From: Chloroflexaceae bacterium
GTDB lineage: Bacteria; Chloroflexota; Chloroflexia; Chloroflexales; Chloroflexaceae
Assembly (NCBI GenBank): GCA_025057155.1
Contig: JANWYD010000006.1
Location: 1-64,000 of the forward strand
Length of the DNA stretch: 64,000 nt
Reading direction: 5' to 3'
Shown: positions 34,675 to 43,678 of the stretch, one piece after another
Layout of the letters: each line of letters starts with the position of its first letter
How positions within the stretch are numbered: the first letter of the stretch is position 1
Program-made: the position numbers and the translations under genes
The notes under the pieces: model-generated
The model's input: the letters and a program-made list of their open reading frames with translations, nothing else
Told to the model about the DNA's origin: nothing
Database searches by the model: none

Positions 34675-35781
34675 TTACTGGCTGCGCTTGGCAAGCCACG
34701 CCTCGATCTGCGGCCAGGTGCGCTTGCTCGCGCCGCTGCCGACCATCAGACCGATATGGCCGCCCTTCATCTCCAGCAACAGTTTATCGCGCGAACCGAA
34801 CTTATCCATCGCCGTAACGGACTGGCAGGTGGGAACGATATGATCGCGGTCGGCGATGACATTGAGCAGATTGGCCTTCACGTTGCGCAGATCAACCGTG
34901 CGGCCCTCCATTTGCAGCGTTCCTTCCATCAGCCGGTTTTCGCGGAAGAACTCCACGATCCACTGCCGATAGGCTGCGCCGGGGAAGTTTACCCCATCGG
35001 TGACCCAGTTGTTCATCGCCAGCCAGGACTCGACCACCGCCGGGTTATCGAGGTTGTCCCACAGTTTCAGATAGTTGAGCACCCAGTTCTCGACCGGCTT
35101 AAGCATTTTGTTGCCGTAGTCGATAATCTCGCCCGGCACGTTGCCAAACTGGCGCACCAGTTCATCAACGTTGAAATAGGGCGTATTGAGCCATTTGTTA
35201 AAGGGGCCGGCCTCCTTATTTGAGAAGTCGAGCGGCGCGGTGAGCAGCACCAGATTGCGCAGGCCATCATCGGGGCGCATGGCGGCATAGATCACCGCGA
35301 TGGTAGCGCCGATGCACCAGCCGCACATGCTAAACTCGCGCTTGCCGCTGTGGCGCTGCATGGCGCGCACCGCCCGCGGCAGGAATTTGAGCGAGAAGTC
35401 CTCGAAGTCATACCCTGCATCCTCAGGACCGGGCCGGCCCCAGTCGAGCATGTAGACCTCGTAGCCCTGGCGGACCATGTACTCGACGAAGCTATTGCCC
35501 GGGCGCAGATCGAAAATATCGGGCCGGTTGATAAGGGCGAAGACCAGCAACAGCGGCACCGGCTTCCGCTGTTCAGGGGGCGTCTGCGGATAGAAGTGGT
35601 ACAGCTTCATTTTATTGAGCGTCCAGACCACTTCTTTGGGCGTCAGCCCGATCTGCACGTGCAGACGATTGGCGGCCAGCTTGGCCAGCGTATCGGTGCT
35701 CTTGCCAAGGCGCTCCATCTCGGCATAGAGGTTCCTGGTCAACTCTTCAACATCCAGGGCCGGGGGGCTTTGCGTAGTCAT
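34675..35781 (-). CDS. phaC: Class III poly(3-hydroxyalkanoate) synthase subunit PhaC
   Basis: A 368-residue synthase of the alpha/beta-hydrolase fold; the length fits class III/IV enzymes rather than the roughly 590-residue class I type. The lipase-like box is GWCIGAT with catalytic Cys156. Asp in VIADRDHIVP (about 311-313) and His342 in KGGHIGLMVG complete the triad. The tryptophan following LD at 113 (MLDWGRPG) is typical. It polymerises hydroxyacyl-CoA on PHA granules and needs the small subunit encoded just upstream. A purine-rich AAAGGGAG precedes the start. Confidence 0.93.
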   Translation of the reverse strand: MTTQSPPALDVEELTRNLYAEMERLGKSTDTLAKLAANRLHVQIGLTPKEVVWTLNKMKLYHFYPQTPPEQRKPVPLLLVFALINRPDIFDLRPGNSFVEYMVRQGYEVYMLDWGRPGPEDAGYDFEDFSLKFLPRAVRAMQRHSGKREFSMCGWCIGATIAVIYAAMRPDDGLRNLVLLTAPLDFSNKEAGPFNKWLNTPYFNVDELVRQFGNVPGEIIDYGNKMLKPVENWVLNYLKLWDNLDNPAVVESWLAMNNWVTDGVNFPGAAYRQWIVEFFRENRLMEGTLQMEGRTVDLRNVKANLLNVIADRDHIVPTCQSVTAMDKFGSRDKLLLEMKGGHIGLMVGSGASKRTWPQIEAWLAKRSQ

Positions 35782-35867
35782 CGGCAGCTCCCTTTCTCCG
35801 TGTCGGTCTGAGTCACCCCTGGCGGCCTGACCCGTGTGCCGGGGGCCACAGGCTCATGTAACGACGC

Positions 35868-36320
35868 TTAGCTTTCGGCGGCAGGCTTGCGGGTCCGGCG
35901 CGGCTTCGCGGTGATTTCGGCTTCGCCCATGCCGGCCTCTTCCGTGGCCACGGCGCCATTAGCCGAAGCGACCAGTGCCAGGCCGCGCACCGCTTCCAGC
36001 ACCTCGTCAAGCTGAACCTGCATGTCGTCCAGGCGCATCTCGATGTTGGTCAGGCGTGAGGCGAGGTTGATGACCTCGGCGCGCGAAGGCATATTGATCT
36101 GCGCCAGATAAGTCTCCATGTACTGGTTGACGGCCTGGCGAATCGGGGCGGAAGCTGCGAGAATCGTGTCAAGCTGTAAACCGATGGCGTTGGCGAAAAC
36201 CTCCGTGTTGACCAGCGCGGCCATTCCTTTGGCCCACGCATCGAGATTAGCGTCGCGAATCGTGCGCCAGGTGCCGATCGGATCATTCGGATTCAACCCG
36301 TCGTTCGGGCTCTGGCTCAT
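35868..36320 (-). CDS. phaE: PhaE-like small subunit of class III PHA synthase
   Basis: A 150-residue protein, much shorter than the roughly 350-residue PhaE of Allochromatium. It keeps the region that identifies PhaE: MPSRAEVINLASRLTNIEMRLDDMQVQLDEVLEAV (about 76-110), a helix after an N-x-PSR turn that contacts PhaC. The tail is basic and low in complexity (TAKPRRTRKP), perhaps for granule or DNA contact. GGAGACC before the ATG supports the start at 36320; a longer frame to 36374 is less likely. First gene of the PHA operon. Confidence 0.8.
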   Translation of the reverse strand: MSQSPNDGLNPNDPIGTWRTIRDANLDAWAKGMAALVNTEVFANAIGLQLDTILAASAPIRQAVNQYMETYLAQINMPSRAEVINLASRLTNIEMRLDDMQVQLDEVLEAVRGLALVASANGAVATEEAGMGEAEITAKPRRTRKPAAES

Positions 36321-36585
36321 ATCTGGTCTCCTTTGACGGTATGACGCAGCACAGGCGTATACGGGGCTCGACAATTTACTTTTAGGGTATTCTAGATAGT
36401 TACTGCGCGGTTACATGCCGCATGGCGCACTGTCGGGCGGTTTTGCCTGACGGCGCTCCGCCACCTTTCTACTTCCCAGAATCGGTCTGTAGAGATGTAG
36501 CGGTCCGGAGGGGTGGAGCTGTTCGCTCGCCTCTGCGCCTTCACGCCTCCACAGAGCTACGTTAAGCCGTAGACCGCATATGCCA

Positions 36586-38769
36586 TCACTTCCGCACGGC
36601 AATCTCATACACCTGGCGCATGGGGTGCTCGACTCCGCTCAGACCCAGTTCCAGCGCGTAGCGCCCGGCGCGAGCGGGGGTGAGCCGCAGCCGGTCAACC
36701 TCGATTGGCAAACAATCCGCCGCCAGTTCGACCCGGCGGCGCACGTCGGCGAGCGGTTCGCCAGCGGGGTCGCACAGGCGCGCTTCGAGTACGGCATCCT
36801 GAAAGGAGCGGCGCGCGTCGTTGACCACGTATAACGGGAGGTCAATCGCCTCGCCGATCGCGTAGGTTCGCGGCGGGTACAGACAGAAGGCGTACTGCGG
36901 GCTGAAGGCCACCTGCATGGCGTAGTAGGATCGTTTGGGCACGCGCCAGTAATCAACCACGCTCCATAAAATGGCCGGATACGGATCAACAAACAGAAAG
37001 GGCACAATGCCGCCGGTGGGGCGGTATTTGTGGGCGCGCAGCCGGTCAATGTAATAGCGATTGATGAAGATCTGGTAGTCCTGCGACATGTCAATCATCT
37101 CGGCCAGGGATTCGGCCTCGCGCCAGGCGATCCAGTTGGACATGATATCCGCCTGGAAGCTATGGCGCGCTTTCAGGCGCTCTACGTCCGCCTCACTGAG
37201 ACAGGGCGGCATGAACTTTAATGCGCTCTCCAGGTTAGGGAAGCTCTGCGCGCCAAACTCGGTGACGAAGGCCATGTTGGCAGGGAAGCGCTTGTGCATC
37301 ACCTCGGCGTCGTCGAGGGTGCCGTAGTTGCGGTACCAGCCAAAGTAGACGTGCGCATCGGTGCCCTTGCGCACATAGGGGATGTCAATTTCCCCCGATG
37401 AGCGCACGACCGGGCGCGTCGGATCCTCCTGTTCGGCCACCTCTTTGAGCTGCGTATCCAGCACGTCGCGGTTCCAACTGAACCCGAAGGCTGTCCGGTA
37501 CGTCCGCAGCCGGCTGAGAAGCGACTCGTCGGCGGTGTCTTCGATGACCACCGGTTCGTTGTGCATGCACCAGACGCCGATGCAGGGATGACTTCCCAGC
37601 AGCCGCACCATTAGCCGCGCCTGCCGCCGCGCCTCAGGCAGGATATGCCGCGCGTAGAGCCATTGCAGCGGAAAGTCCTGCCAGAGCAACACTCCGGCCA
37701 CATTTGCGGCCTCATAGAACGCCGGATGGTCAACGTGGGCATGGACGCGCAGCAGGTTCATGTGGCAGGCGCGGGCCAGTTCCAGATCCCGGGCGCAGCG
37801 TTCGGGGGTCATGGTGGCGATGCGCATGTCGCCGGGCGGGTAGTTGTTGCCCTTGACCAGGAAGCGCACCCCGTTGAGATGGGGGATCCAGTTGCGCAAC
37901 TCAAACGCGCGCACGCCGAAGGTGAGACGCTGCGCGTCGCTGAGCCGCTCGTCAAGCAGGAGTTCAATCGCGACATCGTAGAGGTCGGGCCGGCCCAGGT
38001 CGTGCGTCCACCAGAGGCGCGGGTCACGCAGCTTCAGCAGCCCGCTGAGTTCCTGGCGCCCGCGGCGCAGCATTCGGCGCTGCTCGATGATCTGCGGCTC
38101 GCCGTTGAAGGTGCGCGGCTCGAAGCGCAGGCGCAGGGTCACCTGCGCCTCGAAGGCGGCGTCTACTTCCAGGTCAAAGCGCAGTTGCGCCGCGCGCTCG
38201 TCACAGGCCAGGGTGAGCAGGCGCGCGTGACACAGCCGCACCGGGCCGCTGGCATGCAGTTCCACCGGCAGCCAGATGCCGCCGGGGTTGGCACGGGGGT
38301 CGAAGCAGTCCCAGTGGGAAAACACGCCGGTGATCATGGTCTTGTTGAGCTTGTTGCGCTCGTTGGGACAGTCAACTTCCACCAGCAGCGTGTTTTCGGC
38401 CTGGAGGACATCGCTTACCTCGATCTCCTTGGGTATGAAGTAGCCCTCGTGGAGGCCGAGGTCCACGCCATTCAAGTAGGGTTGGGAGTAGTAGAAGATG
38501 CCGTTGCAGCGCAGCCAGACGCGCACGCTCTGGCGGCGATCCGCGGGGGCGCGCTCTGGCCACAGGGCCTCGGTCGCGCGCTGCGGGTCAAAGGCGAACT
38601 GGCAGCGGTAGACCACTTTTCCGGCGTGTTCTTCGAGGCCGGGAAGTTCTTGCCAGTGGGCGGGTACGCGGGCCGGCAGCCAGCCTTCGTCGCCGCGCGG
38701 ATAGATCCCGTTGCGAAAGGCCGTCAGCGGGCGGATCTGCCAGTGATCCGTAAGGGTGTGAAGAAGCAT
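36586..38769 (-). CDS. GH2-family beta-glycosidase (beta-mannosidase-like)
   Basis: A 727-residue GH2 protein: an N-terminal jelly-roll sugar-binding domain (about 1-180), an Ig-like domain (about 185-290), then the catalytic barrel. Acid/base E405 is in CMHNEPVV and nucleophile E504 in FVTEFGAQSF. FLVKGNNYPPGDM (about 303-315) and LRVHAHVDHPAFYEAANVAGVLLWQDFPLQW are closer to beta-mannosidases than to LacZ. No signal peptide. It ends the GH35-GT2-GH2 operon, so it likely works on the same glycan. No clear ribosome site was found at the ATG. Confidence 0.87.
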   Translation of the reverse strand: MLLHTLTDHWQIRPLTAFRNGIYPRGDEGWLPARVPAHWQELPGLEEHAGKVVYRCQFAFDPQRATEALWPERAPADRRQSVRVWLRCNGIFYYSQPYLNGVDLGLHEGYFIPKEIEVSDVLQAENTLLVEVDCPNERNKLNKTMITGVFSHWDCFDPRANPGGIWLPVELHASGPVRLCHARLLTLACDERAAQLRFDLEVDAAFEAQVTLRLRFEPRTFNGEPQIIEQRRMLRRGRQELSGLLKLRDPRLWWTHDLGRPDLYDVAIELLLDERLSDAQRLTFGVRAFELRNWIPHLNGVRFLVKGNNYPPGDMRIATMTPERCARDLELARACHMNLLRVHAHVDHPAFYEAANVAGVLLWQDFPLQWLYARHILPEARRQARLMVRLLGSHPCIGVWCMHNEPVVIEDTADESLLSRLRTYRTAFGFSWNRDVLDTQLKEVAEQEDPTRPVVRSSGEIDIPYVRKGTDAHVYFGWYRNYGTLDDAEVMHKRFPANMAFVTEFGAQSFPNLESALKFMPPCLSEADVERLKARHSFQADIMSNWIAWREAESLAEMIDMSQDYQIFINRYYIDRLRAHKYRPTGGIVPFLFVDPYPAILWSVVDYWRVPKRSYYAMQVAFSPQYAFCLYPPRTYAIGEAIDLPLYVVNDARRSFQDAVLEARLCDPAGEPLADVRRRVELAADCLPIEVDRLRLTPARAGRYALELGLSGVEHPMRQVYEIAVRK

Positions 38770-38811
38770 AGCCCATTATGTCGAAGGAGTGGGCGCATGG
38801 AGGGTTCTTGA

Positions 38812-38870
38812 GGGCGTCGCCCTCCCTGGCGCCCACCGCGCGGGAGGGCCGGGAGGGCGCAGCCCTCCCG
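38812..38870 (-). terminator. Hairpins after the GT2 gene
   Basis: CGGGAGGGC and GCCCTCCCG (38850-38870) pair perfectly around GCA, and a weaker GAGGGC/GCCCTC hairpin is at 38812-38828. Neither has a U-run. They could attenuate transcription between the GT2 and GH2 genes. Confidence 0.45.
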
Positions 38871-38880
38871 AGAACGGCTT

Positions 38881-39825
38881 TCATAATTCGCGCAGCACCT
38901 GCCAGTATACTGCGATCCGTTGCCGCCGCAGGTCGGGCCGATGGCCCAGCCGGGCCTTGAGCGTTTCTACGGCCAGTTCGTAGGCGAAGCCAAGACGGAG
39001 AAAGGCGCGCAGCGCCCCGGCGAAGCGCCAGCCGTACCACATGCGCGCCAGGAGTATTTTACTGCGATTGAAGTGGATGTGCCGCCGCGCCGGGGCCTGG
39101 TCGCTGCTTTTGCCTTCGTGGTGCACAACCGTCGCCTCAGGAAGATACCAGATCGCCGATGCTCCGGCAGCGCGGGTGTGTTGCAGGCGCCGTTGCCACT
39201 CCAGTTCTTCGCTGTACATAAAAAAGCGTTCGTCGAGCAGGCCGGCCAGGCGAATGGCTTCCGCGCGCACGAGCAGGGCCGCGCCCACCAGCCAGTCTAC
39301 AGGTTGAGCCTGGTCGTCCGGAGTGTCGGCGCAGCGATAGCGGCGCGCCCAGGGGTTGGCCGGCCACAGGCGATCGAGCGCGGTGCTCTCCCAGAAGAAG
39401 GTCATGCGGGTGGGAAAGCGCCGCCGGGAGGACTGCACGCCGCCGTCGGCGTAGCGCAATTGCGGCCCGACCGCCGCCGCCTCGGAATGCTGCTGTAGAA
39501 AGCGCACCAGCCGCGGGATGGCGTCGCCGACCGGCTCGGTGTCGGGGTTGAGCAGCAGTATGAAGGGCACGTCGCGGGCCAGCAGCTCGCGCAGGGCCAG
39601 ATTGTTGCCCGCGGCGAAGCCCAGGTTGGCCCCGGCCTCGATCAGCCGCACCTGGGGAAAGGCGGCGCGCAGGGCCTCCGGCGTGCCGTCGGCGCTCTGG
39701 TTGTCAACGACGATAATTTCATACGCGATGCCGCTGCCCGCCAGCGAGGCTGCAACCGCCCGCAGGCAGCGGCAGAGCAGGTCGCGCACGTTCCAGGAGA
39801 CGATGACAATCGCCAGCTCGGTCAC
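38881..39825 (-). CDS. Family 2 glycosyltransferase (rhamnosyltransferase-like)
   Basis: A 314-residue GT-A enzyme of the WbbL/RfbF type. The N-terminus is IVIVSWNVRDLLCRCL, the donor-site acidic residues are in EIIVVDNQSADGT (about 41-53) and the metal-binding DTE in LLLNPDTEPVG (about 94-103). GLLDERFFMYSEELEWQRRL (about 192-211) carries the ED-type catalytic base region. There is no transmembrane anchor, so it acts on the cytoplasmic face. It starts with GTG overlapping the GH35 stop by four bases (GTGA), meaning translational coupling with a beta-galactosidase, an unusual pairing of synthesis and breakdown enzymes. Confidence 0.88.
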   Translation of the reverse strand: MTELAIVIVSWNVRDLLCRCLRAVAASLAGSGIAYEIIVVDNQSADGTPEALRAAFPQVRLIEAGANLGFAAGNNLALRELLARDVPFILLLNPDTEPVGDAIPRLVRFLQQHSEAAAVGPQLRYADGGVQSSRRRFPTRMTFFWESTALDRLWPANPWARRYRCADTPDDQAQPVDWLVGAALLVRAEAIRLAGLLDERFFMYSEELEWQRRLQHTRAAGASAIWYLPEATVVHHEGKSSDQAPARRHIHFNRSKILLARMWYGWRFAGALRAFLRLGFAYELAVETLKARLGHRPDLRRQRIAVYWQVLREL

Positions 39826-42554
39826 GGCAGGCTCTCATCGGCGACGAGGGTCACGCTGTCGGTATGGCCGGCTTCAGCGAAGATCAGCAGTTCGTTGTGC
39901 TCGTGGAGCCAGGAGACGGGCAGCTTGTAGGCCTCCTGAGGACCGATCTGCCAGAAACGCCCGATGTTGTGCCCGTTTAACCAGATCTGGCCCTTTTCCA
40001 GGCTGCCCGGTTCGAGCCGCAGGGCGCGAAGGTGCGACAGAGCGTTGCGCCCGAAGCAGGCGCGGTACCACGCCGGGCCGGTGAGGGGCGGATCGCCCGT
40101 GCCGGCTTCTACGCCAGGGCGAAAGCTCCAGGCCGCCGGCAGGGGCCGGGCGGGGTCATAGGTGATCAGCGTCGCGCGCCAGGGGTCGCCGGCGTAGCCC
40201 TGCAGCAGCAGGGCCAGCACGTTGGTTCCGGGCCGCAGCAGGTGGGTGATATCGTGCTTGATCCAGCCGTGGCTGTGGTGGCGGCTGAAGCGGTCAATCG
40301 CCAGGCCGTTGACGAAGAGCGCCCCGCTGCCCCGGTCGGCGCTGCTGAAATGCACCACGGCGCGGCATTCCCCGGGCACGTTGATTTCCCGCAGCAGCCA
40401 GAGAACCGGCGCGGTGAAGGGCAGGCGTTCGAGGTGGACGCCGGCGGCATCGGGACGCACGGCGCCGGGGCGCGTTCGCGCCACGGCCTCTCCGACGAAG
40501 CTCACTTCCTGCCACAGAGCGATCCAGCCGCTGGCAATGTCTTCCTCCGCGCCGCCCAGGTAGAGGGTGTCGAGCAAGCCTTTGCGCTCGCCCAACCCCA
40601 GGCCGTAGTTGAAGCGCCCGAGATTATCGGCCAGCAGGCGCAGGTCGTGGCGCCCGCAAGGCAGGCGCAGCGGCAGGGTATAGCGCGGCCCGTCCGGGCC
40701 GACTCCCAGGACGCCGAGTTCCATCCCGTTGGCGAACACGCGCAGGCGGTCGCTGACCCACGGAGCGACCAGCGTCGTATCCAGGGGCGCCTCCAGTTCG
40801 AGGATGGCGCGGTACCAGCCATAGCCACGGTCGCAGCCGAGCCGTTCCAGAGGGCAGGGGGCTTCTAGAGGATGCCAGCCCTCCTCAGTGGTCAGATCGG
40901 CCACCGGTCGCCGTTCGACAGGGAGTGTCAGGCGCGTCCGCCGTGGCGGGGCGGGTCGCGGAGCGATCCGCGGCTCGCCGTCCGGCGCAGGCTCGCAGCG
41001 AGCCGCCGCCTCGGCGCTGAGGACCATGACCCGCAGCGTCCCGGCAGCGCCGCGCAGGTCAAGGGTGGCCTGGTCGCCAGCGATCCAGTAGTGCAGCCGC
41101 AGGGTGGCAGCGTCCAGGCGCGCCTGCATCCCAGTCTCGGCGCGCAGCACCTCCAGCGGCGCGCCAAGGCCGGGCAGGGCCAGTTCCAGTGCGCCCCGCT
41201 CGCCGGGCTGGCCGTAGACCACCAGCAGGTGGCGGGAGTCGTCGCTCCAGAAGCCCAGCAGGCGCCCGGTATGGCAGACGAGGGTCATGCCCTTTGCCAG
41301 CGGCAGGTGGGCGAAGATGGGCCGGATGCTGCCCGGTTCCACCTCCACGCTCAGGTGGCGCGGCGGGTCGTCAAGCAGAATCTGATAGGTCCGGCCCTCC
41401 AGATCAGGGTTCTGGAGGAAGGTGGCCCGGAAGCGGCGCCAGGGTTCGGGCGCGTTGGGGCCGGCGCGCGCGGTGCGGAAGGGGGCCGCGCCGCCTTCGC
41501 TGCGCCCGCGCACGGCTGGAGGGACGAGCACGGTCAGGCCCCCCGGCGCGGCATCGGCCAGAATGGGGGCAAGGCGAGCGCCAAAGCAGGCCAGGAAGAG
41601 ATGGTGGCGGCGGGCGACCAGGGCCTTCGCGCGCAGTTCGCCGTACTCGCTCACCGGAGCGTCATAGTCGTAGCTGGTGGTCATATGCACCAGATCGCCG
41701 CCAACGGTGCGCCCGCCCCAGAAGCCGAAGTTGGTGCCTCCGGCCCACATCCAGTGGGAAAAGCCGGCGCAGCCCACGGCGACAAGCTGGTGGAGGATCA
41801 TATCGAGCTTCGCCGCCGTCTTGCGCGTCTGGCGGCTCGCGCCCCAGACATCGAACCAGCCGCTCCACAACTCGCTGACGATCAGGGGATTATCGGGCCA
41901 GACGGCGCGAGTCTGGACGAGCTTCTCGGCAATGCCGCTCCAGCCATTGCGGAACTCGGGCCAATCGGGGATCGCGCCCATGCAGGTGTACAGCGGGACC
42001 TCGATGCCCCGTTCCACCAGGGCGCGGGCCAGGGTTTGCTGGTGGGCATCGTGGCTGTAGACGCCGGAGGCCCAGTGCTCGTTCTCGATCTGGCAGAGGA
42101 TCACCGGGCCGCCGCGGGTAAACTGCCGCGGAGCGATGATCGGCAGCAGGCGGTCGAACCAGCGCAGCGCCGCGCCCAGGTAGCCCGGGCTATCCACGCG
42201 CAGGCGGATGGCGGGGTCGGCGCTGAGCCAGGCGGGGATGCCGCCATTCTCCCACTCGGCGCAGATGTAGGGGCCAGGACGCACGATGGCCTTCAGGCCC
42301 AGGTCGTGGCAGAGGTCGAGAAAGGCGCCCAGGTCGGCCTCGGCGTGGAAGTCGAACACGCCGGGATGGGGTTCGTGGCGGTTCCAGGGGATGACCGTAT
42401 CAATGGTGTTGAGGCCGGCCCAGCGGGCCTGTTCGAGCAGGGGCCGCCACTCGGCGCGGGGCCAGCGGAAGTAGTGGACGCAGCCGGCCAGCAGGTAAAA
42501 TGGCTCGCCATTGAGATGGAGACCGTCGCGGTCAACTTTGACTGAGGGCGTCAC
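39822..42554 (-). CDS. GH35-family beta-galactosidase
   Basis: A 910-residue GH35 enzyme removing terminal beta-galactose. The barrel begins at FYLLAGCVHYFRWPRAEW; acid/base E159 is in CQIENEHW and nucleophile E228 in IVSELWSGWFD. RPGPYICAEWENGGIPAWL (about 92-110) is the strongly conserved GH35 block. Beta-rich domains fill the C-terminal half (about 400-910), with two jelly-roll-like segments ending in INLNGHNIGRFWQIGPQ-type sequence. No signal peptide is visible. GTG start with AAGGA eight bases upstream. First gene of the operon. Confidence 0.92.
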   Translation of the reverse strand: MTPSVKVDRDGLHLNGEPFYLLAGCVHYFRWPRAEWRPLLEQARWAGLNTIDTVIPWNRHEPHPGVFDFHAEADLGAFLDLCHDLGLKAIVRPGPYICAEWENGGIPAWLSADPAIRLRVDSPGYLGAALRWFDRLLPIIAPRQFTRGGPVILCQIENEHWASGVYSHDAHQQTLARALVERGIEVPLYTCMGAIPDWPEFRNGWSGIAEKLVQTRAVWPDNPLIVSELWSGWFDVWGASRQTRKTAAKLDMILHQLVAVGCAGFSHWMWAGGTNFGFWGGRTVGGDLVHMTTSYDYDAPVSEYGELRAKALVARRHHLFLACFGARLAPILADAAPGGLTVLVPPAVRGRSEGGAAPFRTARAGPNAPEPWRRFRATFLQNPDLEGRTYQILLDDPPRHLSVEVEPGSIRPIFAHLPLAKGMTLVCHTGRLLGFWSDDSRHLLVVYGQPGERGALELALPGLGAPLEVLRAETGMQARLDAATLRLHYWIAGDQATLDLRGAAGTLRVMVLSAEAAARCEPAPDGEPRIAPRPAPPRRTRLTLPVERRPVADLTTEEGWHPLEAPCPLERLGCDRGYGWYRAILELEAPLDTTLVAPWVSDRLRVFANGMELGVLGVGPDGPRYTLPLRLPCGRHDLRLLADNLGRFNYGLGLGERKGLLDTLYLGGAEEDIASGWIALWQEVSFVGEAVARTRPGAVRPDAAGVHLERLPFTAPVLWLLREINVPGECRAVVHFSSADRGSGALFVNGLAIDRFSRHHSHGWIKHDITHLLRPGTNVLALLLQGYAGDPWRATLITYDPARPLPAAWSFRPGVEAGTGDPPLTGPAWYRACFGRNALSHLRALRLEPGSLEKGQIWLNGHNIGRFWQIGPQEAYKLPVSWLHEHNELLIFAEAGHTDSVTLVADESLP

Positions 42555-42575
42555 GGGTTGGTCCTTGTTTGAACT

Positions 42576-42617
42576 GTGGAGGTGTGGAGGTGTGGAGGTG
42601 CGGAGGTGTGGAGATGC
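42576..42617. repeat. GGAGGTGT octamer array (single arm)
   Basis: Five units of GTGGAGGT or close variants just upstream of the GH35 start, without the opposing arm seen at 5626 and 27944. The rest of 42618-42781 shows a short GGGAAGGGC/GTCTTCCCT hairpin only. Confidence 0.65.
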
Positions 42618-42781
42618 GCATCCACCCTCGTGACACGCGTCTTTCCACCTGATCAGCGATCCTTACCTCGCCAGCGCCTCACACCTTTAATGTTTCCAGG
42701 TCGCGTTTGTGGCCTTTCACAGGTTAGGAGAGCGGTTGTCCGGGAAGGGCGAGTCTTCCCTGGACTATCTCCGGTGTCGTT

Positions 42782-43672
42782 TCAGCTCGAGAGCATGGGG
42801 CGCGCCCAATCCAGGCAGCGTCCGACCAAGAGTTCGGTCATCCGAGCATGGTGCGTGTTTTTCATCGCCACAAGATAGGTGTCAAAGCCGTAGCGCCGCG
42901 CAAGCGAACGCACTTCCTCGGCATCATCATAGGTCATTAAGAAATCACCGGCAAGGGTGCTCGCCAGACGGAACAGTTCCTCGTGATCAAGTTCCGAGTG
43001 GGTGTACAGACGACTGCCAGCGCGTTTTCCGGCGGCGGTGTATGGCGGATCGATGAACCAGACCACATCGTCGCGGCGCGCGTGTTGGCGAACCAGGTTG
43101 AGTCCATCGCCATGCACAAACGTAATCCGGTCTCTCAGCGCCACGATGTCCAGGATGCGCCGTTTGAGCGTTTGTGGATACCAGCGCGACGTTAACCCCT
43201 TACCGTTTTCACCGTGCTTTACCATACTGGCGCCGGCGGCGAGAATACCGCCGCGATTCACGCGATTCTTCAGGATAGTCTGGAAGGCGCGTTCCTCCGA
43301 CGTGACCGGGGCAGCCGAGAGGACCGCCGCCACCGTCTCGCGGGTGACCTCGAAGGTCATAATCCGTTCCACCAGCCATTCCGCATCGCCGCTCAGCAGG
43401 GTCTGCCAGACCGAAGCGACGTGATCGTCGAGTTCGACCATTGTGACGTGGTCTGCCAGATGTTCAAACGCAACGGTCAAACTGACAATGCCGCCGCCGG
43501 CGAACGGCTCGATACACTCCGCTGGACGGAACGGCAGGCTGCGCAACCACGCGCGAATGTACGGCACGAGCCACGTCTTTCCGCCCGGATAGCGGAACGG
43601 GCTGCGCTGAGGCACCATTGCCACATTAATGATCGGCGCGTGAAGATCCGTATCGAGAAACGAGTGTTGCAT
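42782..43672 (-). CDS. D12-class (Dam-like) adenine-N6 DNA methyltransferase
   Basis: A 296-residue methyltransferase with the alpha-group order of motifs: FRYPGGK (26-32, motif X), EPFAGGG (55-61, SAM-binding motif I) and DPPYT (208-212, catalytic motif IV). It methylates adenine N6; the target sequence cannot be read from the protein. The nuclease gene stops only six bases before its start, and AGAGGA in that gene's end can serve as ribosome site, so the pair is an operon. Codon composition is less GC-rich than the surrounding glycoside genes, consistent with acquisition. Confidence 0.9.
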   Translation of the reverse strand: MQHSFLDTDLHAPIINVAMVPQRSPFRYPGGKTWLVPYIRAWLRSLPFRPAECIEPFAGGGIVSLTVAFEHLADHVTMVELDDHVASVWQTLLSGDAEWLVERIMTFEVTRETVAAVLSAAPVTSEERAFQTILKNRVNRGGILAAGASMVKHGENGKGLTSRWYPQTLKRRILDIVALRDRITFVHGDGLNLVRQHARRDDVVWFIDPPYTAAGKRAGSRLYTHSELDHEELFRLASTLAGDFLMTYDDAEEVRSLARRYGFDTYLVAMKNTHHARMTELLVGRCLDWARPMLSS

Positions 43673-43678
43673 AGGTGG

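Noticed and set aside
40872-42545. A 557-codon plus-strand frame opposite GH35
   Set aside because: Antisense shadow without recognisable motifs; the GH35 catalytic residues prove the minus strand is coding.
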